A stretch of 16,465 bases of DNA from an uncultured Varibaculum sp. (GTDB taxonomy: Bacteria; Actinomycetota; Actinomycetes; Actinomycetales; Actinomycetaceae), in contig CAMYAU010000024.1 in NCBI GenBank assembly GCA_947253735.1, positions 1 to 16,465 on the forward strand, in the 5' to 3' direction. The translations under genes were made by a program, and so were the position numbers. Below the pieces are notes generated by a model, which was given only the letters and a program-made list of their open reading frames with translations, searched no databases and was not told the origin of the DNA. Shown here piece by piece: positions 8,537-15,279 of this stretch (positions within the stretch are counted from its first letter, which is position 1; every line of letters starts with the position of its first letter).

Positions 8537-9730
8537 TTAGCTATTCGCCGGTGGTTTCGGCGGCATAAAAGATTGCTGCGGCAGCGGAGAGGCCTGCGGG
8601 TATGGCTGCGGCTGTCCGCTTTGGCCTGCCGGAGGTACTTGTCCACCATAGTAGGGCTGCTGGGGGTAGGGGTAAGCAGGATACTGTCCCTGCTGATAGT
8701 ACCCGGGATATTGATTAGTCCGTGACTGATTCTTAAATACAGTCGTCAGGTCAGTGACCGGTTGCCGGGAAATAATCTGGTAGATCGCCAGTACGATAGC
8801 TACCAGGACCACCAGAGAAAATGCCCAGGTTAAACCGCCGATTATCCAATAAATCCAGCTAACTTTTTCTAGCGACCCACCGAAAAGACTTCCAACTAGG
8901 CTTATACCATGACCATCCTGGTTAGGGCCTAGGAAGCAGGATGCCGATTCGGAGGCTAAACCAATAATGAAATTGGTCAATCCTAAAACAGCGGTTACTC
9001 CCAACAGCACAAAGTAGGCAGGCCGGGGTTTAATAACCGAACAGGCAGCGGCTGCTATCAAGAGGATCATTCCCACCGCGTGGATGACCGGAGTGGTGGT
9101 TGCTGCCAGTAGTAGGAAAAGACAAATCGGAAGAATGGTTCCCGCAGAAATGGGTTCGCTAGGTTTGTTTGAAAGCACTGATCCGGTAACTATTCCCGCG
9201 ATCATCAGCAGGAATACCAAGATGGAAAAAATTAATAAAGTCGTCAGCAGAGATGAATTTGATTTGGAGACTCCGATGACAAAATTTAGCAATACGCAAA
9301 ACCATCCGGCGGTGATAACTCCACTAGCAACCCAAACGGTCACTTTGGTAAAGGTTCCTACCTGCTTGGTCCTAGCGAGAATAAAGGTTAATAAAACCGC
9401 ATGTCCTGCACCTAAGAATAACCAGCCGGTACCCATACCTGCCATTGAGGAGTATTGGGAGGCTGCAATCACGATGTAGCCAACCAGAATCAACAGTAAA
9501 GAAATCGGGATAAACCAGACGCGGTTTCGTTTGATACTGCCTAGCAGCCAAGACAAATCAGTGCCTTGCTGGGGAACGGGCGCACCCCCTGGGTATGCAG
9601 CTGGAGGATAAGGGTATTGGCCAGTAGGTCCATTTCCTCCCGGTACCGGGTAGGCGGCGGGGGATAATCCCGGCTGGGGATTTCCCTGCGGCAGATTGCT
9701 GGGTGGATAGGGATAATTTGGGGACGACAT
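8537..9730 (-). CDS. Polytopic membrane protein with Pro/Tyr/Gln-rich termini, function unknown
   Basis: No family is recognised. Of 397 residues, the first 55 are rich in Pro, Tyr, Gly and Gln (repeats of PYPP, AAYP). The centre (about 71-320) holds seven or eight hydrophobic segments. The last 60 return to low-complexity QQGQYPAYPYPQQPYYGGQ-type sequence. Both tails are probably on the cytoplasmic side and disordered. Such tails are common in actinobacterial membrane proteins and may mediate clustering or protein contact, which is an inference. The ATG follows GGGAG at five bases. It is the first gene of a two-gene minus-strand unit with the TPR-like protein and diverges from the csrA unit. 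Confidence 0.75.
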   Translation of the reverse strand: MSSPNYPYPPSNLPQGNPQPGLSPAAYPVPGGNGPTGQYPYPPAAYPGGAPVPQQGTDLSWLLGSIKRNRVWFIPISLLLILVGYIVIAASQYSSMAGMGTGWLFLGAGHAVLLTFILARTKQVGTFTKVTVWVASGVITAGWFCVLLNFVIGVSKSNSSLLTTLLIFSILVFLLMIAGIVTGSVLSNKPSEPISAGTILPICLFLLLAATTTPVIHAVGMILLIAAAACSVIKPRPAYFVLLGVTAVLGLTNFIIGLASESASCFLGPNQDGHGISLVGSLFGGSLEKVSWIYWIIGGLTWAFSLVVLVAIVLAIYQIISRQPVTDLTTVFKNQSRTNQYPGYYQQGQYPAYPYPQQPYYGGQVPPAGQSGQPQPYPQASPLPQQSFMPPKPPANS

Positions 9731-9796
9731 TTTTCTCCCGACTCTCTCGGCAAATAGGTTAAGCTAACTTCCTGGATAAAGTTATCAGTAACACCA

Positions 9797-9825
9797 AGTT
9801 TAGGTTCACTGCCTGCTCTAAGCAA
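9797..9825 (-). promoter_or_regulatory. Weak candidate promoter for the membrane-protein pair
   Basis: On the minus strand, TTGCTT (9820-9825) and TAAACT (9797-9802) are separated by exactly 17 bases. Both hexamers are only partial matches to the housekeeping sigma consensus. The position, about 65 bases before the start codon, is suitable. Confidence 0.3.
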
Positions 9826-9870
9826 TAATTGCGTAATATCGTGATGAAAATGCTAACTAAAATCACAGGG

Positions 9871-9899
9871 TTGAAAGTCTAGGCGTATGGGAATATTTT
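9871..9899 (+). promoter_or_regulatory. Candidate promoter for the acidic-protein/csrA unit
   Basis: TTGAAA (9871-9876) and TATTTT (9894-9899) have a 17-base spacer, a fair housekeeping-type pair. Starting near 9906 it would give a leader of about 150 bases before the first gene. This is a prediction only. Confidence 0.4.
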
Positions 9900-10054
9900 C
9901 GGCAAAGATCCTTTAATAAAGTTCGATCATCTGGTTGAAACAGAGTTTTAGAATTTTATCTGACCGAGATTTCAAGCTTTTTACTAGTTCCGGTCCGCCG
10001 CAGGTGGGCTTAATCTACAATTGCAATCGATAATGCCTAACGGGAGGGAGCACA

Positions 10055-10492
10055 ATGACGCATCCGGAGCGGCAGGTGCCCAGCGATCATGAGCTAGAAG
10101 CGCTCCTAGCTGACACCCGCGCCCTCCTGGCAGAAAAAGCACGCTGGGAAGATGACCAAATAAACCGAGACCTAAACGTGTTATTACACCGGGTAAGGGG
10201 GGTAAAACGAGTCTCTTACTCGCAGGTATTGCGTCAGCGTGCCCAAAGCTGGAAGACACAATTAGAGCCCGCGAGCACATCCTTTTTTGAAAGGCAGTTT
10301 CCTAACACTGTATCGCTTTTGCCCGACCTGATAGTTGAGGACGATTCCCCCGATCAACTGGCTGATCAGCTGGCACGCTCAGAGAAAAATATCCAGGAAA
10401 AATATCCCGAGGAAGAAAGCTTGGATTTCTACGGGACAGAAGATGTCTTTGAATCTGTTGACGGTGAGATACCTCCAGATTCGGAAAAGTAA
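10055..10492 (+). CDS. Acidic protein upstream of csrA, function unknown
   Basis: This is a 145-residue soluble protein of no family I recognise. Residues 8-75 look helical and mixed in charge (HELEALLADTRALLAEKA). From about residue 90 on, the protein is strongly acidic, with many Asp and Glu and a C-terminal end EIPPDSEK. There is no membrane segment, signal peptide, cysteine pair or known catalytic motif. GGGAGGG before the ATG is a good ribosome site. Its stop is 30 bases before csrA, in the same direction, so the two are probably co-transcribed. Elsewhere csrA is often next to fliW, whose product binds and blocks CsrA; this protein does not show the FliW pattern, but its acidity and place raise the question of a similar role, which is only a guess. 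Confidence 0.75.
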   Translation: MTHPERQVPSDHELEALLADTRALLAEKARWEDDQINRDLNVLLHRVRGVKRVSYSQVLRQRAQSWKTQLEPASTSFFERQFPNTVSLLPDLIVEDDSPDQLADQLARSEKNIQEKYPEEESLDFYGTEDVFESVDGEIPPDSEK

Positions 10493-10508
10493 TTTGTAAT
10501 CACCAGCT

Positions 10509-10528
10509 AGGAGGTAGCAAGGATGCTA
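10509..10528 (+). promoter_or_regulatory. csrA ribosome site inside a CsrA-site-like hairpin
   Basis: AGGAGG (10509-10514) is the csrA ribosome site and contains one GGA. Directly after it, TAGCA (10515-10519) can pair with TGCTA (10524-10528), leaving AGGA in the loop. If the inner A-T pair opens, the loop reads AAGGAT. The start codon ATG (10523-10525) lies across loop and stem. Known CsrA sites have GGA in the loop of a short hairpin with consensus RUACARGGAUGU, and the segment GCAAGGATG agrees with its core. Two GGAs eleven bases apart could contact one CsrA dimer. Autoregulation is inferred, not shown. Confidence 0.5.
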
Positions 10529-10741
10529 GTACTAACTCGCAGACGCGGAGAAGAAATCGTGATCGGGGACCAGGTGGTGATCACGGTGGTGGAGTCACAT
10601 AAAGACTCAGTGAGGCTGGGAATTAGTGCCCCTCGGGAGCTAAGCATCCGTCGCGGCGAACTCCTAGACCAACCCGCCAGAGAGCGTCTGGGATTGCAGG
10701 GACCAGGACCAGCGTCTGAGGAAACGACACCGGAAGAATAG
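10523..10741 (+). CDS. csrA: Carbon storage regulator CsrA
   Basis: This RNA-binding dimer controls translation and stability of target mRNAs by binding GGA motifs near ribosome sites. The 72-residue protein matches the family throughout: MLVLTRRRGEEIVIGD, then VRLGISAPRELSIRRGEL. The RNA-contact residues Leu4, Arg6 and Arg44 are present. The usual His43 and Glu45 are Arg and Gly here. A short acidic, Pro-containing tail (about 59-72) follows the core. CsrA is patchily distributed in actinobacteria, where it usually accompanies flagellar genes and fliW; none is visible here. It follows the acidic protein gene by 30 bases and precedes pntA by 156. The start is fixed by the conserved MLVLTR. 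Confidence 0.93.
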   Translation: MLVLTRRRGEEIVIGDQVVITVVESHKDSVRLGISAPRELSIRRGELLDQPARERLGLQGPGPASEETTPEE

Positions 10742-10752
10742 TTTATTCTTCC
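10732..10752. repeat. Perfect inverted repeat across the csrA stop codon
   Basis: GGAAGAATA (10732-10740) and TATTCTTCC (10744-10752) are exact reverse complements around a GTT loop. The csrA stop TAG (10739-10741) lies in the stem and loop. No T run follows on the plus strand, so it is not a standard intrinsic terminator. It may protect the 3' end or slow transcription into pntA. Confidence 0.6.
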
Positions 10753-10897
10753 CGCCCCGCCGGGATAGCATCCTATTAGCTGGACTTATAGTGCGCGCGT
10801 AAAAGGCGCCGAGTACGATAAAAATAAGTTATCCACTAATAAAAATGCGGATAAAAATGTATTGGTATTTGAAAAGCCAAAACTATAAGGAGTAACT

Positions 10898-12454
10898 GTG
10901 CGAATTGGAGTTCCCAAAGAGCCCACGCCGGACCAAACCTTGGTCGCCGCCACTCCGGATACGGTAAAGAAACTGATCAAACTGGGATACCAAGTTCTAG
11001 TTGAGAAGGGGGCAGGAGAAAAAGCCGCCTATCTAGATGAGCAGTATTTCCAAGCCGGAGCGGAAATCGTGGACACTCAGGAGGCCTGGCAGGCCGATAT
11101 TGTTACCGTCCTAGATACCCCCCCTACCAACTACCTGGATCTAGTTAAGCCCGGGGCCCTATTGATAGCCCGAATGGCGCCCGGTCGTCACCCCGAGACG
11201 GTTGATGCCCTGGTAGAGCGCGGTATTACCGGGTTTGCGATGGATACGGTTCCGCGCATCTCTCGGGCACAGTCCATGGATGTACTCTCTTCTATGTCCA
11301 ATGTTTCTGGATATCGCGCGGTTATAGAAGCGGCAGAAAGCTTCGGTCGGCTCTTTACCGGTCAGGTAACTGCCGCCGGAAAAATTCCGCCGGCCAAGGT
11401 CTATGTGATCGGGGTGGGGGTAGCCGGACTCGCGGCTATTGGCACCGCCAACTCTATGGGAGCCCAGGTTAGCGCTACAGACGTGCGCAGTGAAACTGCC
11501 GAGCAAGCAGAGTCCGTGGGGGCCACCTTCGTTCCTATCCCGATTGCGCAAGAAAAATCCGATGACGGTTACGCCAAAGAAATGAGTGCGGATCAAGCCG
11601 ATGCGGCCACCAAGCTCTACACCGAGCAGGCCGCCGCGAATGACATCGTGATTACCACCGCGAATATTCCTGGTCGCCGCTCGCCGCTGCTAATCACTAA
11701 AGAGGCAGTAGCGGGGATGGCTCCCGGTTCCGTAATCGTCGATATGGCGGCAGCTGGTGGCGGTAACTGCGAGTTGACCCGCCCCGGTGAAAAGATAGTC
11801 ACCGAAAATGGGGTGACCATTATTGGCTATACCGACCTGGCCGGACGTCTACCTGGGCAGTCCTCCCAGCTGTACGGACAAAATATTGTTAACCTGTTCA
11901 AGCTGATCACTCCCGAAAAAGATGGAAAATACGTCCTCGATATGGAGGACGAAGTAGTACGGGGGATTACGGTTGCCAAAGGCGGAGAAAATATGTTCCC
12001 GCCGCCCGCGATCAAAGTACATGCGGCTCCTGCCCCACAGAAAAATGAGTCGGTTGCTGATGCAGCCGATGCAGCCCGCAAGAAAGCTGAAGAAGCAGCC
12101 TCGCAAAAACGCAAACGTTTCTTCTGGGCAGCGTTAGGGATTGTTTTGGGACTGGCACTGATTGCGGCTACCCCCAAGCCATTGATTCCTTATTACTTCA
12201 TTTTGATGCTGGCGATTGTAGTGGGGTTCTATGTGATTACCTCCGTTACTCACTCGCTACACACCCCGCTAATGAGTGAAACCAACGCCATCTCGGGAAT
12301 TATTCTGGTAGGAGCGATTTTGCAGGTAGGCAGCGCTAACCCGCTGGTGTCCGCACTTAGCTTCCTAGCAATCTTGGTGGCCTCGATTAACATCTTCGGC
12401 GGTTTCTCGGTCACGCACCGAATGCTGGCCATGTTCCGGGGGGAGGAGAAATAA
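10898..12454 (+). CDS. pntA: NAD(P) transhydrogenase subunit alpha
   Basis: With PntB, this membrane enzyme uses the proton gradient to transfer hydride from NADH to NADP+, making NADPH. The 518 residues comprise an NAD(H)-binding domain I of alanine-dehydrogenase type (about 1-370), with MRIGVPKEPTPDQTLVAATP at the start and the dinucleotide fold VIGVGVAGLAAIG at 170-182. An Ala/Lys/Glu-rich linker follows (about 375-407), then four membrane segments (about 408-505) including HTPLMSETNAISGIILVGA. The start is GTG after AAGGAG. Domain I and the membrane part are fused in one chain, as in E. coli, whereas mycobacteria and relatives use separate PntAa and PntAb. A TATAGT at 10787-10792 may be a -10 but lacks a good -35. 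The stop is three bases before pntB. Confidence 0.96.
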   Translation: MRIGVPKEPTPDQTLVAATPDTVKKLIKLGYQVLVEKGAGEKAAYLDEQYFQAGAEIVDTQEAWQADIVTVLDTPPTNYLDLVKPGALLIARMAPGRHPETVDALVERGITGFAMDTVPRISRAQSMDVLSSMSNVSGYRAVIEAAESFGRLFTGQVTAAGKIPPAKVYVIGVGVAGLAAIGTANSMGAQVSATDVRSETAEQAESVGATFVPIPIAQEKSDDGYAKEMSADQADAATKLYTEQAAANDIVITTANIPGRRSPLLITKEAVAGMAPGSVIVDMAAAGGGNCELTRPGEKIVTENGVTIIGYTDLAGRLPGQSSQLYGQNIVNLFKLITPEKDGKYVLDMEDEVVRGITVAKGGENMFPPPAIKVHAAPAPQKNESVADAADAARKKAEEAASQKRKRFFWAALGIVLGLALIAATPKPLIPYYFILMLAIVVGFYVITSVTHSLHTPLMSETNAISGIILVGAILQVGSANPLVSALSFLAILVASINIFGGFSVTHRMLAMFRGEEK

Positions 12455-12457
12455 GAA

Positions 12458-13999
12458 ATGAGCAACGTACTATTTGCGGTAACCCCCACCCTGGTTGCCA
12501 GTGCTGCTAAAGGCGAATTTTGGATTAGCAGGGGGCAAAGCATCGCCTATCTGATTGCGGCGCTGCTGTTCATTTTGGCGCTCGCGGGTCTGTCAAAAAA
12601 TGAGACCGCCCTGCGCGGTAACCGTTTTGGGGCAATCGGAATGTTGGTGGCAGTGGTAGCTACTATCGCGGTGGCGCTGCATAACGCGGGCGGACCTGGA
12701 TATCAATCCACCCTGGTAACCGCCCTGTTGATAGCCGTAGCCATGATTGCAGGTGCAATTATCGGACTGTGGCGAGCCAAAACTATTCCCATGACTGGAA
12801 TGCCGGAACTGGTAGCAATGCTGCACTCCTTCGTAGGTTTAGCGGCGGTGCTGGTGGGCTATAACACTTTCATTCACATGCCCGGAGAGTTCAAGAAAGC
12901 GGGCGTGGATGCAGCTACCGCGATTAACCCCGCCACGGTAGGTTTCCACCTCGGTGAAGTAGGAGTAGGGATTTTTATCGGTGCGGTTACCCTCACCGGT
13001 TCAATCGTCGCCTACCTAAAACTGTCGGGAAAAATCAAGGGCGCGCCCCTTACTTTGCCGGGACGCAATTGGCTGAACGCTATCGCCATTATCGTGTCCA
13101 TCGTGCTCATCGGGGTGATGGTGCGCGGCTCCCACCTGAGCGCTACCACCATGACCTTGACTTGGATGCAGTGGGTAGCCATTATCGTGATGACCATCAT
13201 CGCCCTAGTGTTGGGGCTGCACCTGGTGGCCGCGATTGGTGGCGGCGATATGCCGGTAGTAGTTTCCATGCTTAACTCTTACTCCGGTTGGGCAGCGGCC
13301 GCCGCGGGCTTCATGTTGGGTAACAATATGCTGATCATCGCGGGTGCCCTGGTGGGTTCCTCTGGTGCCTACCTGTCCTACATCATGTGCAAAGCCATGA
13401 ACCGCTCATTTGTCTCCGTGATTTTGGGAGGCTTCGGCTCTGACGGGGGACCGGCGAAGGGGGCAGACACCGACTACGGGGACTACACCGAAACCAGTGC
13501 GGCCGAGGTCGCGCAGGCGCTAAAGGATGCCTCCAGCGTGATTATTACCCCCGGTTACGGGATGGCGCAGGCACAAGCCCAGTTCCCGGTAGCTGATCTA
13601 ACGGCCAAGTTGCGTAGCATGGGAGTAAATGTGCGCTTCGGGATTCACCCGGTAGCGGGACGGATGCCCGGACATATGAATGTGCTACTGGCAGAAGCCA
13701 AAGTACCCTACGATGTGGTACTAGAAATGGATGAGATTAACGATGACTTCCCGGACACTGACGTGGTGTTGGTGATTGGGGCCAACGATACCGTTAATCC
13801 CGATGCCACTAAACCGGGCAGCCCGATCGCGGGAATGCCGGTACTGGAAGTGTGGAAGGCTCGCCAGGTGGTGGTGTTTAAACGTTCGATGAATCCCGGT
13901 TATGCCGGGGTGCAAAATCCACTGTTCTTTAACGAGAATACCGATATGCTCTTTGGCGATGCGAAAGCCTCGGTAGAAGAAATCGTGCGTAACTTATAA
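12458..13999 (+). CDS. pntB: NAD(P) transhydrogenase subunit beta
   Basis: This is the partner of PntA. The first 310 residues hold about nine membrane segments that form the proton path, including MPELVAMLHSFVGLAAVLVG, whose His123 matches the proton-path histidine of the E. coli subunit. The NADP(H)-binding domain III (about 345-513) contains VIITPGYGMAQAQAQFPVAD, RFGIHPVAGRMPGHMNVLLA, VLVIGANDTVNPDA and FKRSMNPGYAGVQNPLFF. All are strongly conserved. At 513 residues it is longer than the 462 of E. coli, partly through about 24 extra residues at the N-terminus. GGAGGAG at the pntA end serves as the ribosome site, and the three-base gap means tight co-translation. Confidence 0.96.
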   Translation: MSNVLFAVTPTLVASAAKGEFWISRGQSIAYLIAALLFILALAGLSKNETALRGNRFGAIGMLVAVVATIAVALHNAGGPGYQSTLVTALLIAVAMIAGAIIGLWRAKTIPMTGMPELVAMLHSFVGLAAVLVGYNTFIHMPGEFKKAGVDAATAINPATVGFHLGEVGVGIFIGAVTLTGSIVAYLKLSGKIKGAPLTLPGRNWLNAIAIIVSIVLIGVMVRGSHLSATTMTLTWMQWVAIIVMTIIALVLGLHLVAAIGGGDMPVVVSMLNSYSGWAAAAAGFMLGNNMLIIAGALVGSSGAYLSYIMCKAMNRSFVSVILGGFGSDGGPAKGADTDYGDYTETSAAEVAQALKDASSVIITPGYGMAQAQAQFPVADLTAKLRSMGVNVRFGIHPVAGRMPGHMNVLLAEAKVPYDVVLEMDEINDDFPDTDVVLVIGANDTVNPDATKPGSPIAGMPVLEVWKARQVVVFKRSMNPGYAGVQNPLFFNENTDMLFGDAKASVEEIVRNL

Positions 14000-14029
14000 A
14001 CCGATTCCAAACTGGACGGTCAGTTCCTG

Positions 14030-14080
14030 AAAAGTTGTGGGGGCAGAGTCGAAAATTCCGACTCTGCCCCCACACCTTTT
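14030..14080. terminator. Strong bidirectional terminator after pntB
   Basis: GTGGGGGCAGAGTCG (14037-14051) and CGACTCTGCCCCCAC (14059-14073) are perfect 15-base complements around a seven-base loop, with one more T-A pair outside. T77-T80 of the right flank and the A run at 14030-14033 give T tracts in both directions. It separates the convergent pntB and LmeA-like genes. Confidence 0.92.
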
Positions 14081-14106
14081 CCAACCATAGTTAAGTAATA
14101 CGCAAG

Positions 14107-14823
14107 TTAGGAAAGAGATTTCTTTTGTAAGGGAATATTTTTCCCGGTCAGCTTGAATTTGAGGTGATCGGCTTTAACCTCCACCCCGCTAAGCTGCAAA
14201 CTAGCGGGCAGTCCGGTGATCGGAATATTAATCGTGGGTAAAAGGTCTGGTAGATTTAGTCGGGACTGCAGGTGGCGGGGTAGTGCAGTTTGCAGGGCAG
14301 TGGGTTTGATTATCAGGGTGGGAGTTAAACCATCTGCCCCTCCGTCCAAGGCAAGTTGCCCCTCAGCCAGGATTTCTTGCCCCCATTTCTTGGCAGCAAA
14401 AGTCAGCTTTCCGGCTGCTAATTTAACCTGTACTCCCGGAGCTTTTCCCTTCACTAGTTGTGCAAAGGTTTCTTGGCTGAGAATGCCTTCAGCCTTCATC
14501 TGGCCGATGCTATCAACATTTAACCTGCCTGCGGTCAGACCCAGCTGATTAATCTGGGCGTGGATCCTAGTTATCGGGATCGCACCGCCTGCTGCAGCCA
14601 AATTTAGACGGGGAATGTTAACCTCAATCTGCTTAATATTGCCCACAATCAGGGAATTTAAAAAAGGTAGATCATTAATTTTAACGGTGGCATTTTCAGC
14701 TCCTCGCTTCTCGAGAGCCTGAGTGCCTTCATTTTCTGCCCACCAGCAAGTAACCCGGTCTAACACTCCAAGTAGCAGCGTCAGTACGGCTATTACTATT
14801 AAAAATCGCTTCAGATTTTGCAC
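14107..14823 (-). CDS. LmeA-like (DUF2993) phospholipid-binding protein
   Basis: The 238-residue protein has an N-terminal membrane anchor or uncleaved signal (about 5-22) and then a mostly beta-rich outer domain. The DUF2993 pattern is visible in VKINDLPFLNSLIVGNIKQI at 47-66, followed by alternating hydrophobic strands. In mycobacteria LmeA is a periplasmic phospholipid-binding protein needed for normal lipomannan chain length; a similar envelope role here is inferred from family membership. Cys26 does not sit in a lipobox. The start is a GTG at 14823 with no clear ribosome site. A TATACT a few bases upstream suggests a leaderless transcript. It lies downstream of trxA on the same strand, 86 bases away, and probably has its own promoter. 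Confidence 0.82.
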   Translation of the reverse strand: MQNLKRFLIVIAVLTLLLGVLDRVTCWWAENEGTQALEKRGAENATVKINDLPFLNSLIVGNIKQIEVNIPRLNLAAAGGAIPITRIHAQINQLGLTAGRLNVDSIGQMKAEGILSQETFAQLVKGKAPGVQVKLAAGKLTFAAKKWGQEILAEGQLALDGGADGLTPTLIIKPTALQTALPRHLQSRLNLPDLLPTINIPITGLPASLQLSGVEVKADHLKFKLTGKNIPLQKKSLS

Positions 14824-14829
14824 CTGTTC

Positions 14830-14835
14830 AGTATA
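14830..14835 (-). promoter_or_regulatory. -10 element for a leaderless LmeA-like transcript
   Basis: TATACT on the minus strand lies six bases before the GTG start, so transcription would begin at or next to the start codon. No convincing -35 is seen. The lack of a ribosome site agrees with leaderless translation, which is frequent in actinobacteria. Confidence 0.45.
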
Positions 14836-14856
14836 AAACGTTAGCGATTATTTCTA

Positions 14857-14889
14857 GTTAAAAGCGTTAAAAGTCTGGCAGTACTGCCA
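14857..14889. repeat. 14-base palindrome and tandem GTTAAAAG between trxA and the LmeA-like gene
   Basis: TGGCAGTACTGCCA (14876-14889) is a perfect palindrome. Beside it GTTAAAAG occurs twice (14857-14864 and 14866-14873), nine bases apart. Seen from the LmeA-like gene, both stand upstream of its -10 and could be an operator. The palindrome read as a hairpin followed by a short T run could alternatively be a weak trxA terminator. Confidence 0.4.
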
Positions 14890-14909
14890 ACATCTTGGTG
14901 AAGAAAAAA

Positions 14910-15239
14910 TTATTTATCGATTTCCGCCTGTAGCGGGCCGAGGAGTTCTCGCTTAGGGTTGGCGCCCAGAATACCGCGAACCATTTCGCCCTGGTTAAAC
15001 ACCATGAACATGGGGATAGAGTTAATCCCATATTTGGCGGCTAACTGGGGGTTTTCATCGATATTAACTTTGGCTACTTTAGCTTTTCCGGCGACCTCGG
15101 CCGCTACTTCGTCCACGATCGGACCCATCTGGCGACAGGGCCCGCACCAGGGAGCCCAAAAATCTACCAACACCGGGAGCTCAGATTTTAATACTTCCTG
15201 GTCGAAATCTTTTTCAGTGACTTCTAGGGGTTTTGTCAT
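14910..15239 (-). CDS. trxA: Thioredoxin
   Basis: This small cytoplasmic dithiol protein reduces disulfides in enzymes such as ribonucleotide reductase and peroxidases. The 109 residues are the standard length. The active site is WCGPC at 31-35 (Cys32 and Cys35), preceded by VDFWAP, and the cis-proline is Pro76 in SIPMFMVF. The ATG has GAGAGGA upstream at a slightly long spacing. It follows trxB by 40 bases on the same strand, so its reductase is encoded by the same transcript. Confidence 0.97.
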   Translation of the reverse strand: MTKPLEVTEKDFDQEVLKSELPVLVDFWAPWCGPCRQMGPIVDEVAAEVAGKAKVAKVNIDENPQLAAKYGINSIPMFMVFNQGEMVRGILGANPKRELLGPLQAEIDK

Positions 15240-15279
15240 CTTACGGTGTCCTCTCTAAAAATAGTTAATTAATAAGTTA

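Larger units (their letters stand above)
9731..10054. other. Divergent intergenic region, no gene seen
   Basis: These 324 bases separate the minus-strand membrane pair from the plus-strand acidic-protein/csrA unit. No reading frame with a plausible ribosome site was found. The stretch is AT-rich in the middle and carries one candidate promoter for each direction, listed separately. Just before the plus-strand gene there is an AT-rich segment with ATTGCAAT and a TACAAT that could also serve as a -10, but no -35 matches it. Confidence 0.6.

Noticed and set aside
10055..10492. Assignment of the acidic protein as FliW
   Set aside because: The sequence lacks the beta-rich FliW pattern and looks helical with an acidic tail, so only the position and charge are similar.
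10829..10837. TTATCCACT upstream of pntA as a DnaA box
   Set aside because: A single one-mismatch copy in AT-rich DNA is expected by chance.
11159..12177. Several minus-strand reading frames opposite pntA
   Set aside because: The plus-strand frame is a clear full-length transhydrogenase subunit; the antisense frames resemble nothing and arise from its codon bias.
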